A stretch of DNA of 47,696 bases from JBDKGD01 sp964513095 (GTDB lineage: Bacteria > Patescibacteriota > Minisyncoccia > UBA6257 > 2-01-FULL-56-20). The DNA is taken from contig CAZELH010000001.1 of assembly GCA_964513095.1 (NCBI GenBank), forward strand, positions 1 through 47,696, written 5' to 3'. Under the pieces are notes generated by a model. That model was not told where the DNA came from. It saw only the letters and a program-made list of their open reading frames with translations, and did no database searches. Both the position numbers and the translations under genes were made by a program. Below are positions 40,862 to 47,696 of the stretch, piece by piece (within the stretch, counting starts at the first letter, position 1; each line of letters starts with the position of its first letter).

Positions 40862-41419
40862 TTATGAAAGTTCCGCGATTTTTTTCTCAACCGCCTGCTC
40901 AATAGCATCATTTGCACCATCAACAACTTTTTGTAATCGTGCACGAAGCTTGAACACGCGATCTTCAGACAAGTCTCCGGCATCTTCAGCACTTTTAATC
41001 CGTTTCATCAAATCATCGCGACGCGTACGAATCTGGATACGATACTGTTCGCTCATTTTCTTTACCGTTTTTGTAAGTTCGTCTCGACGCTCCTCGCCAA
41101 GCGAAGAAAGAGCGGCCCGAATTGTATTGCTAGCACTTGAAACCGAGAGTCCCAATTTTGCCGATTCAATCGCTTTTACAATTTCTGGAATAACTTGCGG
41201 ATCCCAGACAGTAACGGTTAATTCACTCGGGCCAGAAACACCAATACTCCCCAACTGTTGGATAGTAAAGTTTTGATTGTCATAACAGGTAACGGGAATA
41301 TGCTCAATAAGGTCAATAGTCGGGCGATTACCCCGAATACTCGCCAATTCCCCCTTGAGGGCGGTTGAAACGCCAAGTAACACTTGTTCCGCTTCTTTCA
41401 TAAATTGCTCTTCATTCAT
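40862..41419 (-). CDS. frr: Ribosome recycling factor
   Basis: 185 residues, normal length. With EF-G it splits the post-termination ribosome. Recognisable blocks: the N-terminal helix with KGELASIRGNRPTIDLIE, the domain II strand TVTVWDPQVIPEIVKAIE, and the C-terminal helices ERRDELTKTVKKMSEQ. TAGAAT ends 8 nt before the ATG, with no Shine-Dalgarno, consistent with a leaderless message. It lies between holB and rseP on the same strand. Confidence 0.96.
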   Translation of the reverse strand: MNEEQFMKEAEQVLLGVSTALKGELASIRGNRPTIDLIEHIPVTCYDNQNFTIQQLGSIGVSGPSELTVTVWDPQVIPEIVKAIESAKLGLSVSSASNTIRAALSSLGEERRDELTKTVKKMSEQYRIQIRTRRDDLMKRIKSAEDAGDLSEDRVFKLRARLQKVVDGANDAIEQAVEKKIAELS

Positions 41420-41457
41420 ATAGAGGTATTCTAAAATAAAATCGATCTTTGGTCTAC

Positions 41458-42300
41458 TTATGAGGCAATATCCTGCAATAACGCGGTCAATTGAATACGG
41501 GGACTAACATTGTATTGGTGGATAAGTCGATCGAATGAGGCAATTTTTACCACTGTCGAAGCAGGGAGTTTGTGGGCGCGATACGCTATTGTCGCAGACA
41601 ACAAGAGAGGTTCAACAAATGCTTTGAGCGAAAAATCATCGTCCGCAACCAACTCTTTGATAGTATTTTTAATAGCAGAAGGAGCGGTGCGCAAAAAAAG
41701 ATCGGCTTTTGCGAGATTATTTTTTAATGATTCATCATATGCCATTCGCCATGCAAGTCCGGGAAGTCCAGCCGAGGCAGTAGCAAGAGAAAGAGCAGAA
41801 GAGGAAGAAATTCCTGACGCAACAAGCCACTCACGCACCGCGTCTTCCAGAAGAGGGGCAAAATAATATTGTTGAACACGGGAAAGGATCGTGGAAGAAA
41901 GCGAATCAGGAGAAGATGCGATTAAAAAAATGAGGCTTGTTCGATGTGGTTCTTCAAGGGTTTTTAAAAGCGCATTACTCGCTTGATGAGTCAAAGAATC
42001 AGCGCCATCAATAATAAGAGTTCGATACGGTGAAACAAATGGTTTTTGACGAAGAAATGCTTGCGCGCCACGAACATCGTCAATGCCGATATCTCCAGAA
42101 GATGAAATATGAAGACAATCGCTCAATACGCGAGTTGTTTCTGGTAAATCATTTTCTAATAATCGCGCCAATCGCAACGCAAATGTTGCTTTCCCTACCG
42201 AAGAAGGGCCATGAAAAAGATATGCGTGAGATAACTTTTTTTCCCGCGCAGCAGTCTCAAAATATGAAATAAGTGCGGTATTGCGGGCAATAAAATCCAT
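41458..42300 (-). CDS. holB: DNA polymerase III delta prime subunit (clamp loader)
   Basis: 280 residues of an AAA+ clamp-loader subunit. N-terminal part: HAYLFHGPSSVGKATFALRL (P-loop GPSSVGKAT). The Walker B-like segment is LIIDGADSL, followed by the conserved ASNALLKTLEEPHRTSLIF and a sensor region SPDSLSSTILSRVQQ (SRC motif changed to SRV). The Cys cluster that binds zinc in many DnaX/HolB proteins is absent. The start overlaps the mreB stop by 1 nt (TAATG), so translation is coupled. Confidence 0.9.
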   Translation of the reverse strand: MDFIARNTALISYFETAAREKKLSHAYLFHGPSSVGKATFALRLARLLENDLPETTRVLSDCLHISSSGDIGIDDVRGAQAFLRQKPFVSPYRTLIIDGADSLTHQASNALLKTLEEPHRTSLIFLIASSPDSLSSTILSRVQQYYFAPLLEDAVREWLVASGISSSSALSLATASAGLPGLAWRMAYDESLKNNLAKADLFLRTAPSAIKNTIKELVADDDFSLKAFVEPLLLSATIAYRAHKLPASTVVKIASFDRLIHQYNVSPRIQLTALLQDIAS

Positions 42301-43307
42301 TAGTGTTTATTGAGTAATGTACGCTTGTAGGTATCGAGATGATCAAGAATCAAACCAGTGCCTTTCGCAACACAAAACAGTGGGTCTTCAGAAAGGTAGG
42401 TTTGGACGCCCAAAAAACGACGGAAAAATTCCGGTAAATTATGGAGCTGAGCGCTCCCACCTGATAAGATAATTCCCTTTTCCATAATATCCGCGACAAG
42501 TTCTGGGGGGGTTGTATTAAAAACGCTTTGTACGGAACCGGCGATATCGGTAAGCAATCCACTTAATGCTTCCGCGATTTCATTGCTATTAATAACAATA
42601 TCTTTTGGAAGTCCGGTGGAAAGATCTCGCCCACGAAGCTGAAACTCCATTTTATCTTTCGTTGCAAGCGCGGAACCAATATTTATTTTTACCGATTCAG
42701 CGGTTTGCTCACCAATTGCCAAGACATATTTCTTTTTCACATAATCAGCAATCGCTTGATCAAATTTATTTCCCGCAACACGCAAACTAAGCGATGCTAC
42801 GATATTGCCAAGCGCGATAACAGCAACTTCACACGTTCCTCCGCCAATATTAATAATCATATTTCCCGAACGAGCATTGATGGGAATTCCCGCACCCAAC
42901 GCCGCCAATACCGGCTCGCGAACCAAGTGTGCTTGTCGAGCACCTGCTTCACGCGCTGCGTTAATCACCGCTCGTCGTTCCGTAGGAGTAATGCCGGCGG
43001 GAACAGAGATGATAACTTCGGGTCCCAACAGGTTGTACCATGAAGACGCTTTTGAAATAAAATATTTCAACATCGCCTTTGTTACGTAATAGTCGGCAAT
43101 CACGCCATCCTTTAACGGGCGGTATGCCACAATCTCATCTGGCGTGCGCCCGATCATTTCTTTCGCTTCGCTCCCTACCGCAAGAACTTTATTTTCAGGA
43201 CGACTTAATGCCACAATCGTTGGTTCATTGATGATAAACCCCTGCCCAGGGACAAACACTACGGTGTTGGCAGTTCCTAAATCAATACCGATTTTACGCG
43301 ATAACAT
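42300..43307 (-). CDS. mreB: Rod-shape protein MreB/Mbl
   Basis: 335 residues, an actin-like filament protein that directs wall growth. Phosphate 1 motif IGIDLGTANTVVF at the N-terminus, NIGGGTCEVAVIALG (phosphate 2) and the adenosine motif GIILSGGSAQLHNLPEFF. The ATG at 43307 fits the conserved N-terminus; upstream codons are in the candidate RNA region. No mreC or mreD follows; the next gene is holB, overlapping by 1 nt. A promoter (TTGCCC, 17 nt, TATCAT) may overlap the terminator stem just upstream. Confidence 0.96.
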   Translation of the reverse strand: MLSRKIGIDLGTANTVVFVPGQGFIINEPTIVALSRPENKVLAVGSEAKEMIGRTPDEIVAYRPLKDGVIADYYVTKAMLKYFISKASSWYNLLGPEVIISVPAGITPTERRAVINAAREAGARQAHLVREPVLAALGAGIPINARSGNMIINIGGGTCEVAVIALGNIVASLSLRVAGNKFDQAIADYVKKKYVLAIGEQTAESVKINIGSALATKDKMEFQLRGRDLSTGLPKDIVINSNEIAEALSGLLTDIAGSVQSVFNTTPPELVADIMEKGIILSGGSAQLHNLPEFFRRFLGVQTYLSEDPLFCVAKGTGLILDHLDTYKRTLLNKH

Positions 43308-43324
43308 AGTGTGTCTATGATACG

Positions 43325-43687
43325 TGAAAAACCCCGTCTGGGCAACGGGGGGTTTGAAATTATAAAGGCCCACCTCCAAGAAAGTGAGCCTGTATTATGG
43401 GAATCCTCTGTGGTTTATGATAATAAATACAGAGGATTGAATAATTCTAAACAAAAGACATTGGCCTTTTGTTTGTGCTGGGATATTTTAATTTCCCTTT
43501 CCCACCGAAGAATAGCTTCGGCTTCCCCCTGGGCGGCCTTCACAATGCCTTGCTATAAAAATTTAATATTTATAGGGGAAAAAATTTATTGAGCTAAGGG
43601 TTAACACCGACTCAACAGACTCCTTACGGCAACTCGCCGTATCCTGCTCTTTGCCCATCGGGTCAGTGTTAACACCTTAGGTATCTG
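43325..43687 (-). ncRNA. Candidate structured RNA or long mreB leader
   Basis: About 360 nt between a strong promoter and an intrinsic terminator (43325-43355). The 5' part has an 18-bp helix with one bulge: CTAAGG-T-GTTAACACTGAC (43680-43662) with GTCGGTGTTAACCCTTAG (43611-43594). It encloses a hairpin, TACGGC-GAGTT-GCCGTA, flanked by AGGA/AGGAGT internal loops. Further stems: CCGAAG-CTATT-CTTCGG, AAACAAAAG/CTTTTGTTT, AATCCTCTGT/ACAGAGGATT (10 bp) and AGGCTCAC/GTGGGCCT. I see no tmRNA, RNase P, SRP or 6S signature. It is either a stand-alone RNA or a leader controlling mreB by attenuation. Confidence 0.6.
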
Positions 43688-43693
43688 TAGGGC

Positions 43694-43722
43694 AGTATAT
43701 ACCTATTAAAACTATTTGTCAA
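43694..43722 (-). promoter_or_regulatory. Strong sigma70-type promoter of the candidate RNA
   Basis: On the minus strand TTGACA (43722-43717), 17-nt spacer, TATACT (43699-43694). It is among the closest matches to consensus in the window. Transcription would begin near 43687. Confidence 0.78.
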
Positions 43723-43750
43723 GCCCCACGGACAAAAAATACCCTAAAAT

Positions 43751-43781
43751 GGCAAAAAACCCTGATTTTACAGGGTTTTTT
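43751..43781 (-). terminator. Intrinsic terminator of glyS, overlapping its stop codon
   Basis: AAAACCCTG pairs with CAGGGTTTT around TAAAAT on the minus strand, then T residues. The 5' arm is the last codons of glyS and the stop codon sits in the loop. Confidence 0.8.
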
Positions 43782-45123
43782 GATTCATTAGCACTGTTTT
43801 GAAGTCGGTCATGTTCATCCGCTCTTGAGTCATTGAATCACGGTGTCGAACGGTGAACGTGCCGTCCTCGAGGGTCTGAAAATCAATCGTCACACAGTAC
43901 GGAGTACCGATTTCATCTTGAGAAAAATATCGTTTTCCAATATTTCCCCGATCATCCCACGCCACCGGATACAACGCGCGGAGATCGGTGTACACATCTT
44001 TTGCTTTATCAACAAGCTCTGGTTTATTTGCCAACAGTGGAAAAACCGCCACCTTGTACGGAGCAAGCGCGAACGGTAATTTCAACATCGTCCGCTTCTC
44101 ATCTTCCACAAATGATTCGCACAACACTGCCAAAAAGGTGCGATCAACCCCAAGCGATGGCTCAATAACATGCGGAACGTAAGTTTCGTTGGTATGAGGA
44201 TCGGTATAGGAAAGATTTTCACCACTCGCCTTCATGTGGTTTTGCAAATCAAAATCGGTGCGATACGCCAGTCCATACAATTCCTTTTGTCCAAAGGGAA
44301 ATTCATACTCAAAATCAACAGTCCGCTTGGAATAATGCGCTCGCTCGCCATCAGGAATATCAAATTCATGGATTGTTCCTTTTGAAAGTGCCTCGCCTAA
44401 ACCAATCGCAGTAATCCATTCGCGCATCGCCACAAGCCATTCATCAAAATATTTTCGCCACTCACTATCGTCTTTGGGGGCAGGAATAAAATACTCAATT
44501 TCCATTTGCTCAAATTCACGCGTGCGGAAAATAAAATTTCCGGGAGTAATTTCATTGCGGAATGCTTTTCCAATCTGCGCCACACCAAACGGCAAGGTTC
44601 GTCGACTTGTTTGTAGAATACTCTTAAAATCCACGAACATCGCCTGCGCAGTTTCCGGACGCAAATAGACAACGTTTGCTTTTTCTTGAGCTGGACCAAG
44701 ATATGTTTGAAGCATCAAATTAAACTGCTGGGGAAGAGCCCAGTCTTCTTTTCCGCACTCCGGACACGATATCCCTTCACGAGCAACGACTACTCCTTTG
44801 GCATCGGTAAAGCCAAGGTGATCTGCGCGAAATCGATTATGACACTTTTTACACTCAACTAACGGATCGCTAAATTCGCTGACATGACCACTCGCTTCCC
44901 ACACTTTTGGGTTCATTAAAATCGCGGCATCAAGCCCTACCATGTCATCGCGACGGTGCACAAACATACTCCACCACAACTGCTTTATATTATTTTTCAA
45001 TTCGACGCCAAGTGGCCCATAATCCCACGCATTGGCAAGTCCCCCATAAATAGCACTCCCTGGGTACACAAACCCCCGTCGCTTCGCCAGACTAATAATT
45101 TTATCCATCAATGACTGCTCCAT
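43768..45123 (-). CDS. glyS: Glycyl-tRNA synthetase, single-chain dimeric type
   Basis: 451 residues from MEQSLMDKII. A class II synthetase that charges tRNA-Gly, of the alpha2 kind shared by archaea, eukaryotes and some bacteria. Blocks: RRGFVYPGSAIYGGLANAWD (motif 1 region), a zinc-ribbon insertion (CKKCHNRF, CPECGKEDW), motif 2 FRNEITPGNFIFRTREFEQ and motif 3 IEPSLGVDRTFLA, then the anticodon-binding domain. A later start at 45108 (MDKIISLAK) has GGAG 9 nt upstream and is also plausible. TATACT lies 12 nt before 45123. Confidence 0.96.
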   Translation of the reverse strand: MEQSLMDKIISLAKRRGFVYPGSAIYGGLANAWDYGPLGVELKNNIKQLWWSMFVHRRDDMVGLDAAILMNPKVWEASGHVSEFSDPLVECKKCHNRFRADHLGFTDAKGVVVAREGISCPECGKEDWALPQQFNLMLQTYLGPAQEKANVVYLRPETAQAMFVDFKSILQTSRRTLPFGVAQIGKAFRNEITPGNFIFRTREFEQMEIEYFIPAPKDDSEWRKYFDEWLVAMREWITAIGLGEALSKGTIHEFDIPDGERAHYSKRTVDFEYEFPFGQKELYGLAYRTDFDLQNHMKASGENLSYTDPHTNETYVPHVIEPSLGVDRTFLAVLCESFVEDEKRTMLKLPFALAPYKVAVFPLLANKPELVDKAKDVYTDLRALYPVAWDDRGNIGKRYFSQDEIGTPYCVTIDFQTLEDGTFTVRHRDSMTQERMNMTDFKTVLMNQKTL

Positions 45124-45235
45124 ATAATATAAAAAAGTATAACAGGAAATCACAAAACGTCCATTATGCTCATCTACGCACATTTTCTATACCTTCTATA
45201 CCCCAAACCCTATACCCTACTTGTCATGCCGTAGC

Positions 45236-45287
45236 CCTGCCTACCGGTTTTACTAAGCCGTAACTTTAGCGAAGACTAGCATGCAGG
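45236..45287 (+). repeat. 52-bp palindromic repeat, copy 4
   Basis: Begins CCTGCCTACCGG and ends ACTAGCATGCAGG; the right end has lost perfect symmetry. It lies between glyS and the 45309 gene. Confidence 0.75.
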
Positions 45288-45308
45288 TTTAGGTTTCACG
45301 TTACACGA

Positions 45309-47135
45309 TTAATTCACTACTCCTCTATTTTTCCCGACGGAAGCATCATCGGGAATATCGGTGCCTTGAGCTTGTAGCTGTTGCGATATCGAATTTCCGG
45401 TAAATTCATCGAATGCGCTCAGAGTCGATTGACCAACAACAATAATTTTATTATTCACATCAGTGATGGCTGGAATAGTTTCAATTTGAAATGCTACGTT
45501 CAAAGTAGTGTTGGCAGGAACATCTCCGATATTCCAAATTAATTGCTTTGTTCGATCATCATACGACAAGGTGGTGCGATCAGGAATTTGAATAGTTTTA
45601 ATAAATTTCGTATTTCCCTGAAGCGTTGTTATTACTTTCGCAGTCGATAAACCAGTTCCTGTGGTAGTAATCGTCCAATAGTCACTAAACTGGGTTGGTT
45701 TATTGACGACAGGCGGATACGGTCCGGAATTCAAATTCTTATTCTTTGGATCTCTATAAAATAAGGCCGCTTTAAACGTAGGGGCTCCAGCAATCTTTGT
45801 TTGAGTGCTTGCATACGCGGAAGTTTCACTTGCAGCGGTATCGGAAGGAACGGTTGGACTAGTAATACGAGCATCCACCTTGACCCCGTAATGACTTCCA
45901 AGTGTTTTCGGGAAAGAGGAATTCAAACGGACTGAAAAAGACACAGATACTTTTTGCCCTGGTTCAAGAGCAAGTAACTCAGGAGTAGTGGCCGGCGACC
46001 ACGTAATGCTATCTTGCCGAGAGTCATAGACGCCATTACTCGAAACAGTGGCACGATTTAATAATTCCCCAAACAACGTACTGGAAATAATAGCGTCTTT
46101 AAAGGTTGTTTGGGAATTATTGGTGGCGGTTATCTGATAGACTAGTTGATCGCCAAGAGCAGCCGAACGAACATCTCCTTGTGTTTGAATAGTGACAGAA
46201 AGCGGTTCTGGGTAGATAGAAATGGTTGCAGTTTGGCTGTTGGCATCATAAAAATCAGTTGAAGTGCCGTTTTGAATTTGCGCTAACGCCGTCGCGCTAA
46301 AAAATGAATTTGGTGGGCCATTGAGTGTTCCCGAAAGAGCAACAACACCATCTGCTTGCGAGACAATTTTAGGAAGATTCCAAACATAACGATTGCCATT
46401 CGTGCTCGACGCAAGACTTGTCGGCACAAATTCATTTGGGTACACAATAACAATGCGAGAATTTTCAATATCGTATCGAGTGTTATTCTTGTATCGCACA
46501 GTCAAATCAAAAGGCTTGCCAGCAAAAGCAAATTTTGGTGTATCAATATGGATATCAAGAGCCGAACGACTCGTCAAAAGATCGGTTGAATACTCCTTTT
46601 GAAATTCACTGTCTTTATTTTCTGCAACGCTATGATACGCAAAAACAATACGTACACGAGCAACCGTTTGAACTGAAGCGGTGCTTACCAAACGAAACGT
46701 GCGACGAATTGTTTGTTGACTCGTTAACTCCGCAATAGGAACCTCTTGAGTGCGAACATCCTGCGATTGTCCGGCAAAAAAAAGTGAGTCAGGTAAGTAC
46801 AACGTGGCAGTGCCATTCGTTATCGTGTCAGGTGAAAAATTAGAGAAAGAGGCCGTAAAATCAAATGGCGCTCCCACAAATATTTCATCAACTGGAGTTG
46901 TTGCAATATCAACAGATGGACCAGCAATACGTCCATAAAAAATAAAATACGCCACCGCACCAAGAACAATAATACTAACGGTAATTAACGTACCAACAAT
47001 CACCCAAATCCCCTTTCCGGAAGAAAATCCCGATGATTGAAGAGAAATCGGCTGATCAGAAACAGATGTTTTTTGTTGTTGTGAAGCACCCCACAAAGCG
47101 CCTCTTTTTGGAAGTGGTTCTATTTCATGATCCAT
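45309..47135 (-). CDS. Large surface protein with repeated Ig-like (DUF11/CARDB-type) domains
   Basis: 608 residues. A cytoplasmic N-terminus of about 45 residues (MDHEIEPLPKRGALWG) precedes one membrane helix (about 44-68), and the rest is outside. The outer part is a row of beta-sandwich domains with the adhesin/conserved-repeat look: IFVGAPFDFTASFSNFSPD, FAGKPFDLTVRYKNNT, ALGDQLVYQITATNNSQTTF and a last one near VNKPTQFSDYWTI. Rich in Ser, Thr and Asn, no Cys visible. It is a likely cell-surface or host-contact protein. An extended -10 ends 6 nt before the ATG. Confidence 0.88.
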   Translation of the reverse strand: MDHEIEPLPKRGALWGASQQQKTSVSDQPISLQSSGFSSGKGIWVIVGTLITVSIIVLGAVAYFIFYGRIAGPSVDIATTPVDEIFVGAPFDFTASFSNFSPDTITNGTATLYLPDSLFFAGQSQDVRTQEVPIAELTSQQTIRRTFRLVSTASVQTVARVRIVFAYHSVAENKDSEFQKEYSTDLLTSRSALDIHIDTPKFAFAGKPFDLTVRYKNNTRYDIENSRIVIVYPNEFVPTSLASSTNGNRYVWNLPKIVSQADGVVALSGTLNGPPNSFFSATALAQIQNGTSTDFYDANSQTATISIYPEPLSVTIQTQGDVRSAALGDQLVYQITATNNSQTTFKDAIISSTLFGELLNRATVSSNGVYDSRQDSITWSPATTPELLALEPGQKVSVSFSVRLNSSFPKTLGSHYGVKVDARITSPTVPSDTAASETSAYASTQTKIAGAPTFKAALFYRDPKNKNLNSGPYPPVVNKPTQFSDYWTITTTGTGLSTAKVITTLQGNTKFIKTIQIPDRTTLSYDDRTKQLIWNIGDVPANTTLNVAFQIETIPAITDVNNKIIVVGQSTLSAFDEFTGNSISQQLQAQGTDIPDDASVGKNRGVVN

Positions 47136-47141
47136 GCCGTA

Positions 47142-47150
47142 ATAATAACA
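47142..47150 (-). promoter_or_regulatory. Extended -10 promoter of the 45309 gene
   Basis: On the minus strand TGTTATTAT, ending 6 nt before the ATG at 47135. Confidence 0.58.
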
Positions 47151-47185
47151 CGTTTTTAAAGAATAAATGCGTCAATATCTGTGCA

Positions 47186-47689
47186 TTAAGAAACAAACAA
47201 CAATTGATGCGTTGGAAAATGTTCTTTTTCAATACAATGCTGACAATAAAATTCTTGTGAAGGAGTATAAAAAAAATCAGTTGACGCGCCATTACAACTC
47301 GCACATGTTGCCATCTGCTTTCCCCAGCCAAGCATACCCAAAACAACAGTCCATCCGGGAAATGAACCGACAAGTAACCGTTGCCACAATTCATATTCAG
47401 GAACAGCTTCGGGAAGTAATTGGGCCAAATGAATAAAATAGTGAGTAGGACAATCAATGCGACCCGTTTGCAGTACATCAACAAGCAATGATTGATGCTT
47501 TTCTACAACACGCGCCACCACAAGTGACCCCGGCTCTAAATGACCGGAAAGTTTTGAGGTTATCTTCCTGCTACTCTTTGTTCTTACAGTAACCTTGCCG
47601 TATTCATGAGTAAACAGAGTAATAGTATTATCTTGTTCTGCGATCGGATCTTTGGTTAGCACAATCGCCTGTGTCGTATATTCATTCAT
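47186..47689 (-). CDS. recO: DNA repair protein RecO, short form
   Basis: 167 residues against about 240 in typical RecO. The N-terminal OB fold starts MNEYTTQAIVLTKDPIAEQD and contains ITLFTHEYGKVTV; the C-terminal part keeps a helical stretch and a zinc-finger-like pair of Cys pairs (CASCNG, YCQHC), as in Deinococcus RecO. RecO anneals SSB-coated DNA and helps load RecA. The start is 7 nt from the window edge, so no upstream signals can be read. It is complete, not truncated, since the stop at 47186 follows a normal ending. Confidence 0.88.
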   Translation of the reverse strand: MNEYTTQAIVLTKDPIAEQDNTITLFTHEYGKVTVRTKSSRKITSKLSGHLEPGSLVVARVVEKHQSLLVDVLQTGRIDCPTHYFIHLAQLLPEAVPEYELWQRLLVGSFPGWTVVLGMLGWGKQMATCASCNGASTDFFYTPSQEFYCQHCIEKEHFPTHQLLFVS

Positions 47690-47696
47690 AAAAAAT

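Noticed and set aside
43560..43660. A frame of about 31 codons (MGKEQDTASCRK...) inside the candidate RNA
   Set aside because: Its bases form the 18-bp helix and hairpin of the RNA, there is no ribosome binding site, and it is shorter than the structure explains.
43325..43687. tmRNA, RNase P RNA, SRP RNA or 6S RNA as the identity of the candidate RNA
   Set aside because: No tRNA-like T-arm or tag frame, no GAGGAAAGTC motif, no GGAA-loop SRP helix and no single long bulged rod were found.

Overview
The window looks like part of a Candidate Phyla Radiation (Patescibacteria, Parcubacteria-like) genome. Supporting signs are dense small genes on both strands, many short lineage-specific membrane proteins, a eukaryote-type single-chain glycyl-tRNA synthetase, short versions of RecO and Fmt, almost no biosynthesis apart from lower glycolysis and nucleoside salvage, and Shine-Dalgarno-free starts on most conserved genes. 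TGA acts as a stop (it ends the genes at 18239 and 32276 just before terminators), so the code is standard and Gracilibacteria/Absconditabacteria are unlikely. bL9 is present, which argues against the CPR groups reported to lack it. The phylum-level call is inference. A 100-base N run at 33221-33320 marks a scaffold gap.

Layout. 1-4000: bL27, bL9, a C-terminal processing protease, and the def-fmt pair that formylates and deformylates the initiator Met. 4186-5175: a three-gene orphan membrane operon. 5227-11490: Fe/Mn superoxide dismutase, an AlkD-like glycosylase, secreted or anchored unknowns, a GIY-YIG nuclease. 11791-13313: two tandem paralogous orphan genes, each with its own promoter, near-identical structured leader, strong ribosome binding site and similar terminator. 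13312-17767: DUF genes, a class II amidotransferase, gpm-eno. 17892-20931: a 51-aa membrane gene, a coiled-coil orphan with a structured leader, DUF5676, DUF1801, nucleoside phosphorylase. 21021-25023: a copper operon (secreted Cys/Met protein, HMA-SafE-cupredoxin fusion, CopA). 25588-31476: a type III-like restriction-modification operon plus an extra NucS-like nuclease, read directly out of a tRNA-Gln gene. 31615-37265: more orphan genes, an ABC exporter and a J-domain-like protein. 37566-47689: ABC-F ATPase, thymidine kinase, RseP, Frr, DNA polymerase III delta', MreB, a candidate structured RNA of about 360 nt, GlyRS, a large surface protein and RecO.

Two kinds of gene start stand out. 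At least 13 genes have a plausible -10 box only 6-8 nt upstream of the start codon and no Shine-Dalgarno, as expected for leaderless mRNAs. About ten orphan genes, plus thymidine kinase, carry clear Shine-Dalgarno sequences; most of the orphans also have good -35/-10 promoters, hairpin leaders and strong intrinsic terminators. These orphan cassettes, especially the 11791-13313 pair, and the candidate RNA at 43325-43687 are the best candidates for something undescribed.

Short palindromic repeats fill most non-coding stretches. They include a 51-52 bp element present four times, once nested inside another repeat. No CRISPR array, transposase or rRNA is visible.
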